Shown here piece after piece: positions 32,897 through 40,992 of a DNA stretch of 47,168 nt. The position numbers were made by a program, and so were the translations under genes. Origin of the DNA: Oscillospiraceae bacterium (GTDB lineage Bacteria; Bacillota; Clostridia; Oscillospirales; Ruminococcaceae); NCBI GenBank assembly GCA_900768995.1, contig CAAGEZ010000016.1, positions 1 through 47,168 of the forward strand. The letters run 5' to 3'. Numbering within the stretch: the stretch's first letter is position 1; each line of letters opens with the position of its first letter. The notes below the pieces were generated by a model. That model worked only from the letters and a program-made list of their open reading frames with translations. It was not told where the DNA came from and did not search any database.

Positions 32897-34162
32897 TTAC
32901 TTCTGCTTCTTTTCAGCCTGCTGCTGCTTTGCGGTGGAGAGCATAAGCTTTATTCTGTTCTCCTGATTTACCCTTGTAGCACCGGGGTCATAGTCAATGG
33001 GAACGATGTTTGACTGGGGATATGTCTCTCTCAGCTTTCTTATCATACCCTTGCCGATGATGTGGTTGGGGAGGCAGCCGAAGGGCTGGGCGCAGACGAT
33101 ATTGTTGATGCCCATATTTATCATATCTATCATTTCCGCCGTCAGGAGCCAGCCCTCGCCCATTTTGTTGGCGGGGGAGATAAAAGGCTCAACGTCCTTT
33201 TTAGCCTCTTCAAAGGGAGTGGGACCGAAAAATCTCGTGCCCTTTACCGCCTTGATTATCTTGTTCTGCATCATCTTGAAGAAGCCCTTTACGGCAGTGG
33301 AAGCAATGTATTTTTTGTATTTTACGTGATAAAGCTCGGTCTCAACAACGTGGTGGTCGCCCATAAAGATAAGAAAGTCGATAAGTCCGGGGCAATATAC
33401 CTCGCAGCCCTCGGATTCAAGGAATTTCTGAAGCTCGTTGTTGCCCAAGGGAGAGTATTTGATGAAAATTTCGCCAACGATACCCACCTTTATCTTGTCG
33501 GGGTCGGGAGTATAGGGAACATTTGCGAAATCCTCCACAATTTCCCTCGATACCTTGTCAAAGCCTGCAAAGTTGAAGTTTATTTCCACAAGCTTGTCCA
33601 CCCATTTGTCGATGAGCCTGTCGCAGTCGCCCTTGTTCTTTTCGTAGGGGCGCACCTGATTTGAGATGAGCATTATCAGGTCGGCGTAGCACACAGCCGT
33701 GATAAGGTCTGCAAGGAGGGGAGGGGTGAGGTGGAAGCCGGGGTTCTTTTCAAGGCTCGCAAGGTTCAGCGATATAACGGGTACCTGCTCCATACCGCAC
33801 TTTTTGAGAGCCTTTCGGATAAGGTGGATATAGTTGGAAGCACGGCAGCCGCCGCCTGATTGTACCATCATAAGAGCGGTCTTGTTAACGTCATATCCCC
33901 CCGATTTGAGGGCGTCTATAAACTGACCGATACACAGCAGGGCAGGGTAGCAGGTGTCGTTGTGAACATAGCGGAGACCCTCGTCCACGATGCGTCTGCC
34001 CGTGGTGGTGAGCAGCTTCATTCTGTAGCCGTAGTTGTTGAAGATCCTTTCAAGGAATCTGAAATGTATAGTAAGCATATTGGGAATAAGTATAGTATAT
34101 TCCTTACGCATTTCCTCGGTAAAAAGAAGTCGTCCCTGTTCGTTGTAAATAAGCTCTGCCAT
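32897..34162 (-). CDS. Acyl-CoA dehydratase activase-related protein (HgdB/DUF2229-like)
   Basis: A 421-residue protein of the group related to 2-hydroxyacyl-CoA dehydratase components and their activases. Signatures are HNDTCYPA and GGGCRASNYIHL near the N-terminus and CAQPFGCLPNHI near the C-terminus; Cys in these motifs may hold a 4Fe-4S cluster. In many Clostridia this region is part of a protein of about 1400 residues with BadF-type ATPase domains; here it stands alone. Its reaction is unknown. The last residues (KQQQAEKKQK) are a charged tail. Confidence 0.82.
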   Translation of the reverse strand: MAELIYNEQGRLLFTEEMRKEYTILIPNMLTIHFRFLERIFNNYGYRMKLLTTTGRRIVDEGLRYVHNDTCYPALLCIGQFIDALKSGGYDVNKTALMMVQSGGGCRASNYIHLIRKALKKCGMEQVPVISLNLASLEKNPGFHLTPPLLADLITAVCYADLIMLISNQVRPYEKNKGDCDRLIDKWVDKLVEINFNFAGFDKVSREIVEDFANVPYTPDPDKIKVGIVGEIFIKYSPLGNNELQKFLESEGCEVYCPGLIDFLIFMGDHHVVETELYHVKYKKYIASTAVKGFFKMMQNKIIKAVKGTRFFGPTPFEEAKKDVEPFISPANKMGEGWLLTAEMIDMINMGINNIVCAQPFGCLPNHIIGKGMIRKLRETYPQSNIVPIDYDPGATRVNQENRIKLMLSTAKQQQAEKKQK

Positions 34163-34203
34163 ATGCGTTTATCAGCCTCGTTTCACTTAAATAATACAGA
34201 GTA

Positions 34204-34232
34204 ATTATATCATATCCGTCTATTTTTATCAA
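34204..34232 (-). promoter_or_regulatory. Sigma-A promoter of the activase-related operon
   Basis: On the minus strand, -35 TTGATA (34227-34232) and -10 TATAAT (34204-34209), spacer 17 bp. Confidence 0.8.
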
Positions 34233-34246
34233 TAGCTTTTGGGGAT

Positions 34247-34723
34247 TTATTTATTGCTCAGTGATGAAAAGTTATCGGCAAAATTATTAAGAAAGTCCGT
34301 CCAGCTTTCTCCAGCAACGAAAACATCATCGGCAATGATGTAAATTTTTCCGCTCTCGCCGATAGCGATAAAATCATCATTTATCAGTCCCAGAGGGATA
34401 ATATAGTCGTTCATACCGTCCGAAAGCTGCTTGAAAAGATGGGCAGCCTCGTAGATGTTCTCGGGATATACCACCATTTTGTTCTCAATGTCACCGTTTT
34501 CCGTAACGATGAACTGACCGTTTTCAAACTGACCGTGCTTGCCGATGGAGAGCATATAAAAATCGTTTATGATGTCTCTTACATTATCGGAGACCCTGTA
34601 GCCCTCCTCCTCATAAAAAGCGAAGCACTCAGTCAGAGAATCCTCCGACATAAAGCGCTGCCTGCCGTAACCGCAGGACTTTATAAGCTTTTCTGCTCTT
34701 TCGGAAAGACCGTTAAGCTCCAT
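34247..34723 (-). CDS. SUKH-3-like immunity-type protein
   Basis: A 158-residue acidic protein. Its layout resembles the SUKH-3 branch of the SMI1/KNR4 (SUKH) superfamily: an N-terminal helix, a middle FYEEEGY region, a PLGLINDDFIAIGESGKIYII beta core and a C-terminal DVFVAGESWTDFLNNF. Many SUKH proteins neutralise contact-dependent or polymorphic toxins. No toxin gene is next to it. It has its own promoter. The family assignment is by pattern only. Confidence 0.65.
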   Translation of the reverse strand: MELNGLSERAEKLIKSCGYGRQRFMSEDSLTECFAFYEEEGYRVSDNVRDIINDFYMLSIGKHGQFENGQFIVTENGDIENKMVVYPENIYEAAHLFKQLSDGMNDYIIPLGLINDDFIAIGESGKIYIIADDVFVAGESWTDFLNNFADNFSSLSNK

Positions 34724-34768
34724 AATTTATGTTCATTCCTTTCAAAACGTGAAAATATAGCAATTTAT

Positions 34769-34797
34769 ATTATACACCTCTCAATACAAAAAGTCAA
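34769..34797 (-). promoter_or_regulatory. Sigma-A promoter of the SUKH-like gene
   Basis: On the minus strand, -35 TTGACT (34792-34797) and -10 TATAAT (34769-34774), spacer 17 bp. It starts 5 bases after the stop of the penicillin-binding protein. Confidence 0.85.
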
Positions 34798-34802
34798 GGG
34801 CA

Positions 34803-36398
34803 TCAGCCGGCGTATCGGTTCATCTGCACAGCGTCCGCAATTGCTCTGAAAACAGGGCCGCAGGTCACATTTCCCGAAATTCCCTCTTCTATCATCACCG
34901 TCACCGCATACCTCGGCTCATCGGCGGGAAAAAAGCCAGTGAACCAGCAGTTGAGCTTTTCGTTGCCGTATTCATCATAAGTCCACGTCTGAGCGGTGGA
35001 GGTCTTGCCGCCCCCTGTGGTAAATTCGGGTATCGCCATAGAATTTTCCTTGTACATAGTGGATATCATAAAATCCTTAAGCTTGTCGGCAGTGGATTTT
35101 TTCATAACACGGGTGTAGCTTGAAATATCCGCCGACACCGCCTTAACTCCCGTCTGATCGGCATTCCCGTTTATGAGCACGGGATATGGGCACTCGCCGC
35201 CGTTTGCGATAGCTGCGGTCATCATCGTCACCTGCAGCGGCGTGGCGGTGAGCCTGCCCTGACCAAAGGAGAAATTCGCCTTTTCCTCAGGCACAAGCAG
35301 TTCCCCCTCGGTGGGCAGATTTCCCTTTGCGGAGGTAAGTCCCAAGGCAAAGGTCTTTCCCTCGCCGAAGCCCAGTCCTGCGGCAAAATCGTGGAGGAAT
35401 GAGGCGGGGATATCCTGTCCAAGTGAGATAAAATAAGGGTTGCAGGACTCCACCATAGCCTGCCTCATATCAAGCCTGCCGTGACCGCCGAAGCGGTGGC
35501 AGCCAAATTTGTCCTGTCTGACCGTGATACTTCCCGTACAGTCGTAGGCGTATTCGTCGGAAATGCCGTATTCAAGGGCTGCCCCTGCGGTGACGAGCTT
35601 AAAGACAGAACCCACGCTGTATGCGGAAAATGCTCTGTTTATGAATGGCGAGTCGGGATCATCAAGGCTCAGTTCGGGGTGAGAGGGGTCAAAAACAGGC
35701 TTGCTCACCACTGCGCATATCTCACCCGTGGAGATGTCCACAACTATGGCGGCGCCCTTTTTCACGTCTGCCATAGCCGTCTCCGCAGCTTTCTGAACGG
35801 CGTAGTCGATAGATGTGTATATCCCCGTTTTAAAGCTTGACACCCATTTCATATCAATTCCGTCGCCCTCAAGGAGATCGCCCCTTGCGTCAACGCTGTA
35901 GTTTAAGTCAACATAGCTTCTCGGCACTCTGAGCAGTTCATCATAAGCCATTTCAAGCCCGCATACGCCCTTGTCACCGCTTGTATAGCCGATTATGTGG
36001 GCGCAGAGACAGTCACTGCCATATCTTTCCGAAACGGGTATCACCGTGGCAGATGTAAGGGTCGGGGTGTCCACTCCGCACAAAAACAGAGCATTCCCGT
36101 CAATGCAGCTCTCGTATTTTTCCCTGTCGGTAACGTGGGCTTCAAGCTCGTCACGGTGAGCGGTCTCAGGGTCAATCACAGCAATGTACTGCTCGCTCCT
36201 GTTCACAAGCTTTTTGCCGTTTCGGTCGTAAATTTCCCCGTAGGAGCTTACTACTGTCACCTCTCTCGGTGCGGACATATCATATTTTAAATAATCCCCG
36301 CTGTTTATGTTTATGACAAGGAGCCGCCAGAGCAGGAATATCCCCGAAAATCCCGTAAGTCCTGCGGCGGCGATAAGTCTTTTGGTGAGGCTCTGCAT
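34803..36398 (-). CDS. Class B penicillin-binding protein (transpeptidase)
   Basis: A 531-residue peptidoglycan transpeptidase. One N-terminal transmembrane segment (about 8-30) is followed by a dimerisation region (SYGEIYDRNGKKL) and the catalytic domain. Active-site motifs are S264-V-F-K (SxxK), S318-C-N (SxN) and K465-T-S. The third is unusual, since most PBPs have KTG. No PASTA domain is present, so it is shorter than SpoVD or division PBPs, and no rodA/ftsW gene adjoins it. Possible role: elongation or sporulation septum wall synthesis. Start supported by AAGGAAG about 10 bases upstream. Confidence 0.9.
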   Translation of the reverse strand: MQSLTKRLIAAAGLTGFSGIFLLWRLLVININSGDYLKYDMSAPREVTVVSSYGEIYDRNGKKLVNRSEQYIAVIDPETAHRDELEAHVTDREKYESCIDGNALFLCGVDTPTLTSATVIPVSERYGSDCLCAHIIGYTSGDKGVCGLEMAYDELLRVPRSYVDLNYSVDARGDLLEGDGIDMKWVSSFKTGIYTSIDYAVQKAAETAMADVKKGAAIVVDISTGEICAVVSKPVFDPSHPELSLDDPDSPFINRAFSAYSVGSVFKLVTAGAALEYGISDEYAYDCTGSITVRQDKFGCHRFGGHGRLDMRQAMVESCNPYFISLGQDIPASFLHDFAAGLGFGEGKTFALGLTSAKGNLPTEGELLVPEEKANFSFGQGRLTATPLQVTMMTAAIANGGECPYPVLINGNADQTGVKAVSADISSYTRVMKKSTADKLKDFMISTMYKENSMAIPEFTTGGGKTSTAQTWTYDEYGNEKLNCWFTGFFPADEPRYAVTVMIEEGISGNVTCGPVFRAIADAVQMNRYAG

Positions 36399-36559
36399 AA
36401 GCTATGACTTCCTTTCACTTCTGTATCAATGAAATTATTGACATACACGGGCTGTATATTCATTTTGCGGACAGTAATTATGCGGTCATTTATTCAGCCG
36501 CTGCCGCATAGAATTAACTGTGTCCGATACTCTGTATATTTGAAAGGAAGGTTTTAAAA

Positions 36560-37486
36560 ATGACAAAGTATTATCCCGAGGGTGCTCTTATAAATACTCC
36601 CGAAAACAAAGCGCAGCTTCGGAGCCTTGAGACCCTGCTCGCTGCGGCGGAAAGCGGAGCGATACTTGAGGCCCGTGCGGCAGTATGCGGCAGCAGCCAC
36701 GACCTTATCGTAGAGCTGCCCTGCGGACGGGGGATAATTCCCAGAAATGAGGGAGCGGTGGGCATAGAAGACGGCTCCACAAGGGACATTGCCCTGATAA
36801 CAAAGGTGAACAAGCCTGTGTGCTTTAAGGTGATAAAGGCGGAGATGAGGGACGGAGCGGTGGTGGCGGAGCTGTCCCGAAGAGCGGCACAGGAGGAATG
36901 CATCGAGCGGTACATAAGCAGGCTGAGAACAGGGGACATTATCCCCGCCAGAGTGACCCATCTGGAGCAGTTCGGTGCATTTGTGGATATCGGCTGCGGA
37001 CTGCCCTCCCTTATCCCCATTGATTCGATGTCCGTTTCAAGGATATCCCACCCCGCTGACCGCTTTACCGTGGGACAGCTCATAAGAGCGGCGGTGAAAG
37101 GCATAAACGGCAGCAGGATATGGCTCACCCACAAGGAGCTGCTTGGAACGTGGGACGAAAACGCCGCACGTTTTTCCTGCGGGGAAACGGTGTCGGGGAT
37201 AGTCCGCTCGGTGGAGGAATACGGCATATTCGTGGAGCTTGCACCTAATCTTGCAGGGCTTGCTGAGCCGAAAGCAGGAGTGCGTGCTGGGCAGTATGCG
37301 GGAGTGTACATAAAGGCGCTTATCCCCGAGAAAATGAAAGTGAAGCTTATAATCGTTGATGTTTTTGACAGCGATGAGCCGCCTGCCCCGCCCGAATATT
37401 TCATTGCCCCCGATGTGAACCATATCGACAGGTGGAGATACACCTCGGCTTTATCCGACAGGGTCATCGAAACGGTTTTTGAGTAA
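36560..37486 (+). CDS. S1-domain RNA-binding protein (short RpsA-like)
   Basis: A 308-residue protein with about three S1 OB-fold domains (roughly 35-105, 123-193, 205-270). The second has THLEQFGAFVDIGCGLPSLIP, the third VEEYGIFVELAPNLAGLAE, both classical S1 cores. It is shorter than E. coli S1 (six domains) and resembles the S1-like proteins of low-GC Gram-positives, which bind RNA but are not always ribosomal. AAGGAAGG precedes the ATG. It has its own terminator. The 161-base gap upstream shows no clear promoter. Confidence 0.85.
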   Translation: MTKYYPEGALINTPENKAQLRSLETLLAAAESGAILEARAAVCGSSHDLIVELPCGRGIIPRNEGAVGIEDGSTRDIALITKVNKPVCFKVIKAEMRDGAVVAELSRRAAQEECIERYISRLRTGDIIPARVTHLEQFGAFVDIGCGLPSLIPIDSMSVSRISHPADRFTVGQLIRAAVKGINGSRIWLTHKELLGTWDENAARFSCGETVSGIVRSVEEYGIFVELAPNLAGLAEPKAGVRAGQYAGVYIKALIPEKMKVKLIIVDVFDSDEPPAPPEYFIAPDVNHIDRWRYTSALSDRVIETVFE

Positions 37487-37527
37487 AAAATATCCCGAGA
37501 GAACGGTGTGTTCTTTCGGGATATTTA
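37487..37527 (+). terminator. Terminator of the S1-domain gene
   Basis: A long stem AAATATCCCGA-GAGAAC pairing with GTTC-TTTCGGGATATTT around a 5-base loop, beginning directly at the stop codon of the gene ending at 37486. Confidence 0.85.
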
Positions 37528-37589
37528 TTGTATGGGACGGCATAAAAATCTCAAATAAATATTTTGTCCCAAAATAATTCAAAAACAGC

Positions 37590-37618
37590 TTGAAATTCAA
37601 ATAAAAATATAGTATAAT
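37590..37618 (+). promoter_or_regulatory. Sigma-A promoter of glyA
   Basis: -35 TTGAAA (37590-37595) and perfect -10 TATAAT (37613-37618) with a 17-bp spacer. The start point is about 35 bases before the glyA ATG; no riboswitch fits in that leader. Confidence 0.85.
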
Positions 37619-37659
37619 GAAATTACCGTTTATTCTTACTTAAAAAGGAGCTAAAAAAT

Positions 37660-38916
37660 ATGTACAAGGATATCATTGATACCATTGGCTACGTTGAAAA
37701 GGTCGACCCCGAGGTCGGCGAGGCTATGGCTAAGGAGCTTGCACGCCAGAAGAGAAATCTTGAGCTTATCGCCAGCGAAAACATCGTTTCTCCCGCAGTA
37801 ATGGCTGCAATGGGCAGCGTTCTCACAAACAAGTACGCTGAGGGCTACCCCGGAAAGAGATACTACGGCGGCTGTCAGGACGTTGATATCGTTGAGACTA
37901 TCGCTATAGAAAGAGCCAAGAAGCTTTTCGGCGCAAAGTTTGCAAATGTTCAGCCCCACTCAGGCGCACAGGCTAACACTGCCGTTTATGTTGCCCTCCT
38001 CCAGCCCGGCGACACAGTTCTCGGAATGAGCCTTGCTGACGGCGGACATCTTACCCACGGCTCACCCGTAAATATTTCGGGCAAATACTTCAACTTCGTT
38101 TCCTACGGTCTTGATGACGAGACCGAGACTATCAACTATGACACCGTCCGGAAGCTTGCAGAGGAGCATAAGCCCAAGCTTATCGTTGCAGGTGCTTCCG
38201 CATATCCCAGAGCTATCGACTTTGAGAGACTTTCTCAGATCGCAAAGTCCGTCGGCGCATATCTTATGGTTGATATGGCTCACATCGCAGGACTTGTTGC
38301 AGCAGGTATGCACCAGTCTCCCGTTCCCTATGCCGACATCGTTACAACCACCACTCACAAGACCCTGAGAGGCCCCAGAGGCGGACTTATCCTCACAAAT
38401 GACGAGGCTCTTGCAAAGAAGATAAACTCCGCTATATTCCCCGGCACACAGGGCGGTCCTCTTATGCACGTTATCGCAGGCAAGGCTGTTTGCTTCGGCG
38501 AAGCTCTTAAGCCCGAGTTCAAGGACTACGGCAGACGCATCGTTGAGAATGCACAGGCTCTTGCAAAGGGACTCCTCGACAGAGGATTCAACCTCGTTTC
38601 GGGCGGCACTGACAACCACCTTATGCTGGTTGACCTCCGTCCTTTCCACATCACAGGCAAGGAGCTTGAAAACCGTCTCGATGAGGTATATATCACCGTT
38701 AACAAGAACGCTGTCCACAACGACCCCGAAAAGCCTTTCGTAACCAGCGGCATCAGGATCGGTACTCCCGCAGTAACCACAAGAGGTCTCGGCGTTGAGG
38801 AAATGGAGAAGATCGCAGAGTACATCTACCTCTGCGCAACAGATTTCGAGAACAGCGCAGATGCTATCCGTGCAGGCGTTACAGAGATCTGCAAGAAGTT
38901 CCCTCTTTATGAGTAA
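37660..38916 (+). CDS. glyA: Serine hydroxymethyltransferase
   Basis: A 418-residue PLP enzyme that interconverts serine and glycine with tetrahydrofolate, the main source of one-carbon units. The PLP Lys is in TTTTHKTLRGPRGG (about 228-240), the N-terminal LIASENIVS and YPGKRYYGG are family hallmarks. Length is standard. The codon use is noticeably strong (many C-ending codons), as for a highly expressed gene. AAGGAG lies before the ATG. Confidence 0.97.
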   Translation: MYKDIIDTIGYVEKVDPEVGEAMAKELARQKRNLELIASENIVSPAVMAAMGSVLTNKYAEGYPGKRYYGGCQDVDIVETIAIERAKKLFGAKFANVQPHSGAQANTAVYVALLQPGDTVLGMSLADGGHLTHGSPVNISGKYFNFVSYGLDDETETINYDTVRKLAEEHKPKLIVAGASAYPRAIDFERLSQIAKSVGAYLMVDMAHIAGLVAAGMHQSPVPYADIVTTTTHKTLRGPRGGLILTNDEALAKKINSAIFPGTQGGPLMHVIAGKAVCFGEALKPEFKDYGRRIVENAQALAKGLLDRGFNLVSGGTDNHLMLVDLRPFHITGKELENRLDEVYITVNKNAVHNDPEKPFVTSGIRIGTPAVTTRGLGVEEMEKIAEYIYLCATDFENSADAIRAGVTEICKKFPLYE

Positions 38917-38938
38917 TATTTTTTAAAGCGTATTTTTA

Positions 38939-38968
38939 GGCGGGAGGCGTTTGTTTCCCGCCTTTTTT
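38939..38968 (+). terminator. Terminator of glyA
   Basis: A GGCGGGA/TCCCGCC stem (38939-38945 with 38956-38962) with a T6 run, 23 bases after the stop. Confidence 0.9.
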
Positions 38969-38995
38969 GTAAACAGATATGCAGGAGGAAAGCTT

Positions 38996-39421
38996 ATGGA
39001 ATACAGAAGATTTGAAAATACCGTTATCGCAAGGATAGACAGGGGCGAGGAGATACTTGAAAGTCTTAAAATGATAGCACTGAAAGAAAATATAAGGCTT
39101 GCGAATATAAATGCTCTCGGAGCGGTGAATGATTTTACCGTTGGTGTTTTCAAAACAGCGGAAAAGAAGTATTATTCCAATGACTTCAAGGGCGATTTTG
39201 AGATAGTTTCCCTTACCGGAACCATAAGCACTATGAACGGCGAATATTACGCCCACATTCATATGAGTGCGGGAAATGACAGGGGAGAGGTGTTCGGCGG
39301 ACATCTTAACAGAGCTGTTGTCAGTGCCACCTGCGAAATGGTCATAACCGTGATCGACGGGACTGTTGAGCGAAAATTCAATGAGGATATCGGGCTTAAT
39401 CTGTTTGATTTTCGGGGATAA
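38996..39421 (+). CDS. PPC-domain (DUF296) protein
   Basis: A 141-residue PPC/DUF296 domain protein. The start is the ATG at 38996 (MEYRRFENT) with GGAGG 7 bases upstream; a longer frame from 38951 would begin inside the glyA terminator. Signatures are ANINALGAVNDF and the HIHMSAGN...GGHL cluster, which may bind a metal. The bacterial members are trimers of unclear role; some are thought to bind DNA. The next gene starts 4 bases later, so the two form an operon. Confidence 0.88.
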   Translation: MEYRRFENTVIARIDRGEEILESLKMIALKENIRLANINALGAVNDFTVGVFKTAEKKYYSNDFKGDFEIVSLTGTISTMNGEYYAHIHMSAGNDRGEVFGGHLNRAVVSATCEMVITVIDGTVERKFNEDIGLNLFDFRG

Positions 39422-39425
39422 TTTT

Positions 39426-40130
39426 ATGATAGATACAATTTTATGGGACGTTGACGGAACTCTCCTTGACTTTCACGCAGCGGAATATGCGGCTGTAAAA
39501 AGTCTTTTTGCCGAATTTGGCTACGGTAAGTGCAGCGACGAGATGACAGCAAGGTATTCTGAGATAAATGACAGCTTCTGGAAAAGACTTGAACGTGGTG
39601 AGATAACCAAGGCACAGGTACTTGTAGGGAGATTTGAACAATTTTTCTCGGAATACGGCATCAGTACCGAGAGGGTATATGAGTTTAACGAAAAATACCA
39701 GCCCCGTCTCGGTGACACTATCGTTTACTGCGATGACAGCTATAACATCGTGAAAAGTCTGAAAGGAAAGGTACGGCAGTATGCCGTGTCAAACGGAACA
39801 GTCGCCGCACAGACAAAAAAGATGAAGCGTTCGGGCTTCGGAGAACTCCTTGACGGCATTTTTCTTTCGGAGAATATGGGCGTTGAAAAGCCAAATATAG
39901 GTTTCTTTGAAAAGGTCTTTGAAAAAATACAGCCCGTTGACAAAAGCAAAACTATCATTGTGGGCGACTCCGTTACAAGCGATATGCAGGGCGGCATAAA
40001 TGCGGGGATAAAAACCTGTCTTTATGCCTCGAATGGGATAAATATACCTGAAAATATGAACATTGACTATGTAATAAGAGACCTGCACGAAATTTTCGAC
40101 ATCATCAAGCTTGGACTATTTATAAAGTGA
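39426..40130 (+). CDS. YjjG-like HAD pyrimidine nucleotidase
   Basis: A 234-residue HAD phosphatase. Motifs: DVDGTLLD (I), VSNGT (II), KPNIGFF (III) and GDSVTSD (IV). The pattern and helical cap fit the YjjG group, which clears non-canonical pyrimidine nucleotides. The start is the ATG at 39426, with GGGGA 7 bases upstream; a longer frame from 39366 overlaps the PPC gene. It may be co-transcribed with the PPC gene and the glycosyltransferase 10 bases downstream. Confidence 0.88.
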   Translation: MIDTILWDVDGTLLDFHAAEYAAVKSLFAEFGYGKCSDEMTARYSEINDSFWKRLERGEITKAQVLVGRFEQFFSEYGISTERVYEFNEKYQPRLGDTIVYCDDSYNIVKSLKGKVRQYAVSNGTVAAQTKKMKRSGFGELLDGIFLSENMGVEKPNIGFFEKVFEKIQPVDKSKTIIVGDSVTSDMQGGINAGIKTCLYASNGINIPENMNIDYVIRDLHEIFDIIKLGLFIK

Positions 40131-40140
40131 GGACAAATTT

Positions 40141-40881
40141 ATGAAAACACCCATTTTTTCAATAATTATCCCCGCACATAACGAAGAAAAATACATCGGC
40201 AAATGCCTTGAAGCAATAAAAAAATCCTCTGCACCTTTTGCCGCAGGAGATGTTCAGATAATAGTTTCCGCAAACCGCTGCACGGACGGTACGGCGGATA
40301 TCGCCAAAAGCTATGGTGCTGAGGTGTGCGAAAACGAGGTCAGGAGCATAAGCGGCGTGAGAAATTCGGGAGCGGCGCTTGCAAAAGGGGACATAATCGT
40401 TTTTATAGATGCTGACAGTCTGATGTCCGAGGGAGCACTATCGGAAATAAAGGAAATGCTTTCGTCGGGTGATTTTATCGGCGGCGGCACACGGGCAAAA
40501 TTTGACCGTATGTCTCTTGGGATAATCGTCAGCTCGGCGTATATCGCAACGAAGCTCATACCCATAATGAAAAAGCACAAGGCGGCGCTGATGGGGGGAA
40601 TGTTCTGGTGCTTCCGCAGTGATTTTGAGGGGCTTGGGGGCTTTGACGAAAGCCTTGTGAGCCTTGAGGATATGGACTTTGCCATACGTCTGAAAAACCT
40701 TGGCGATGAACGGGGTGTGAAATACGGCGTTCTGAAAAGGTCGTTCATCACCACATCAAGCAGGAAATTTGATGAGTTCGGCGACTGGTATCTTGTTAAA
40801 AACCGTGAGCTTACAAAGGCAATTTTTACGGGAAAGGACCGTGAGGCGGCGGATAAGTTTTACTATGATGTGAGGAAATAA
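40141..40881 (+). CDS. Family 2 glycosyltransferase
   Basis: A 246-residue GT2 enzyme. The N-terminal SIIIPAHNEEKYIGKCL binds the nucleotide-sugar, SANRCTDGTADIAKSYGA follows, and the DxD motif is in FIDADSLM. GGFDESLVSLEDMDFAIRL is the acceptor-site region. It has no clear transmembrane segment. Substrate unknown; a role in cell-surface glycan or glycolipid synthesis is likely. GAGGA precedes the ATG. Confidence 0.88.
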   Translation: MKTPIFSIIIPAHNEEKYIGKCLEAIKKSSAPFAAGDVQIIVSANRCTDGTADIAKSYGAEVCENEVRSISGVRNSGAALAKGDIIVFIDADSLMSEGALSEIKEMLSSGDFIGGGTRAKFDRMSLGIIVSSAYIATKLIPIMKKHKAALMGGMFWCFRSDFEGLGGFDESLVSLEDMDFAIRLKNLGDERGVKYGVLKRSFITTSSRKFDEFGDWYLVKNRELTKAIFTGKDREAADKFYYDVRK

Positions 40882-40918
40882 GCACCTTTCGGCAGTTCTT
40901 TTTGTTATATGCGTCATA

Positions 40919-40947
40919 TTGACATATCGACACGAATGATGTATAAT
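40919..40947 (+). promoter_or_regulatory. Consensus sigma-A promoter of the exporter gene
   Basis: A perfect TTGACA (40919-40924) and perfect TATAAT (40942-40947) with a 17-bp spacer; the predicted start point lies about 40 bases before the ATG at 40993. Confidence 0.9.
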
Positions 40948-40992
40948 TACAATGCATATTTTACTCGGCATTTTGGCAGAAAGGTTTATCTA

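Noticed and set aside
34247..34723. Possible toxin-immunity module
   Set aside because: No toxin-like gene on either side; only the immunity-type protein is seen.
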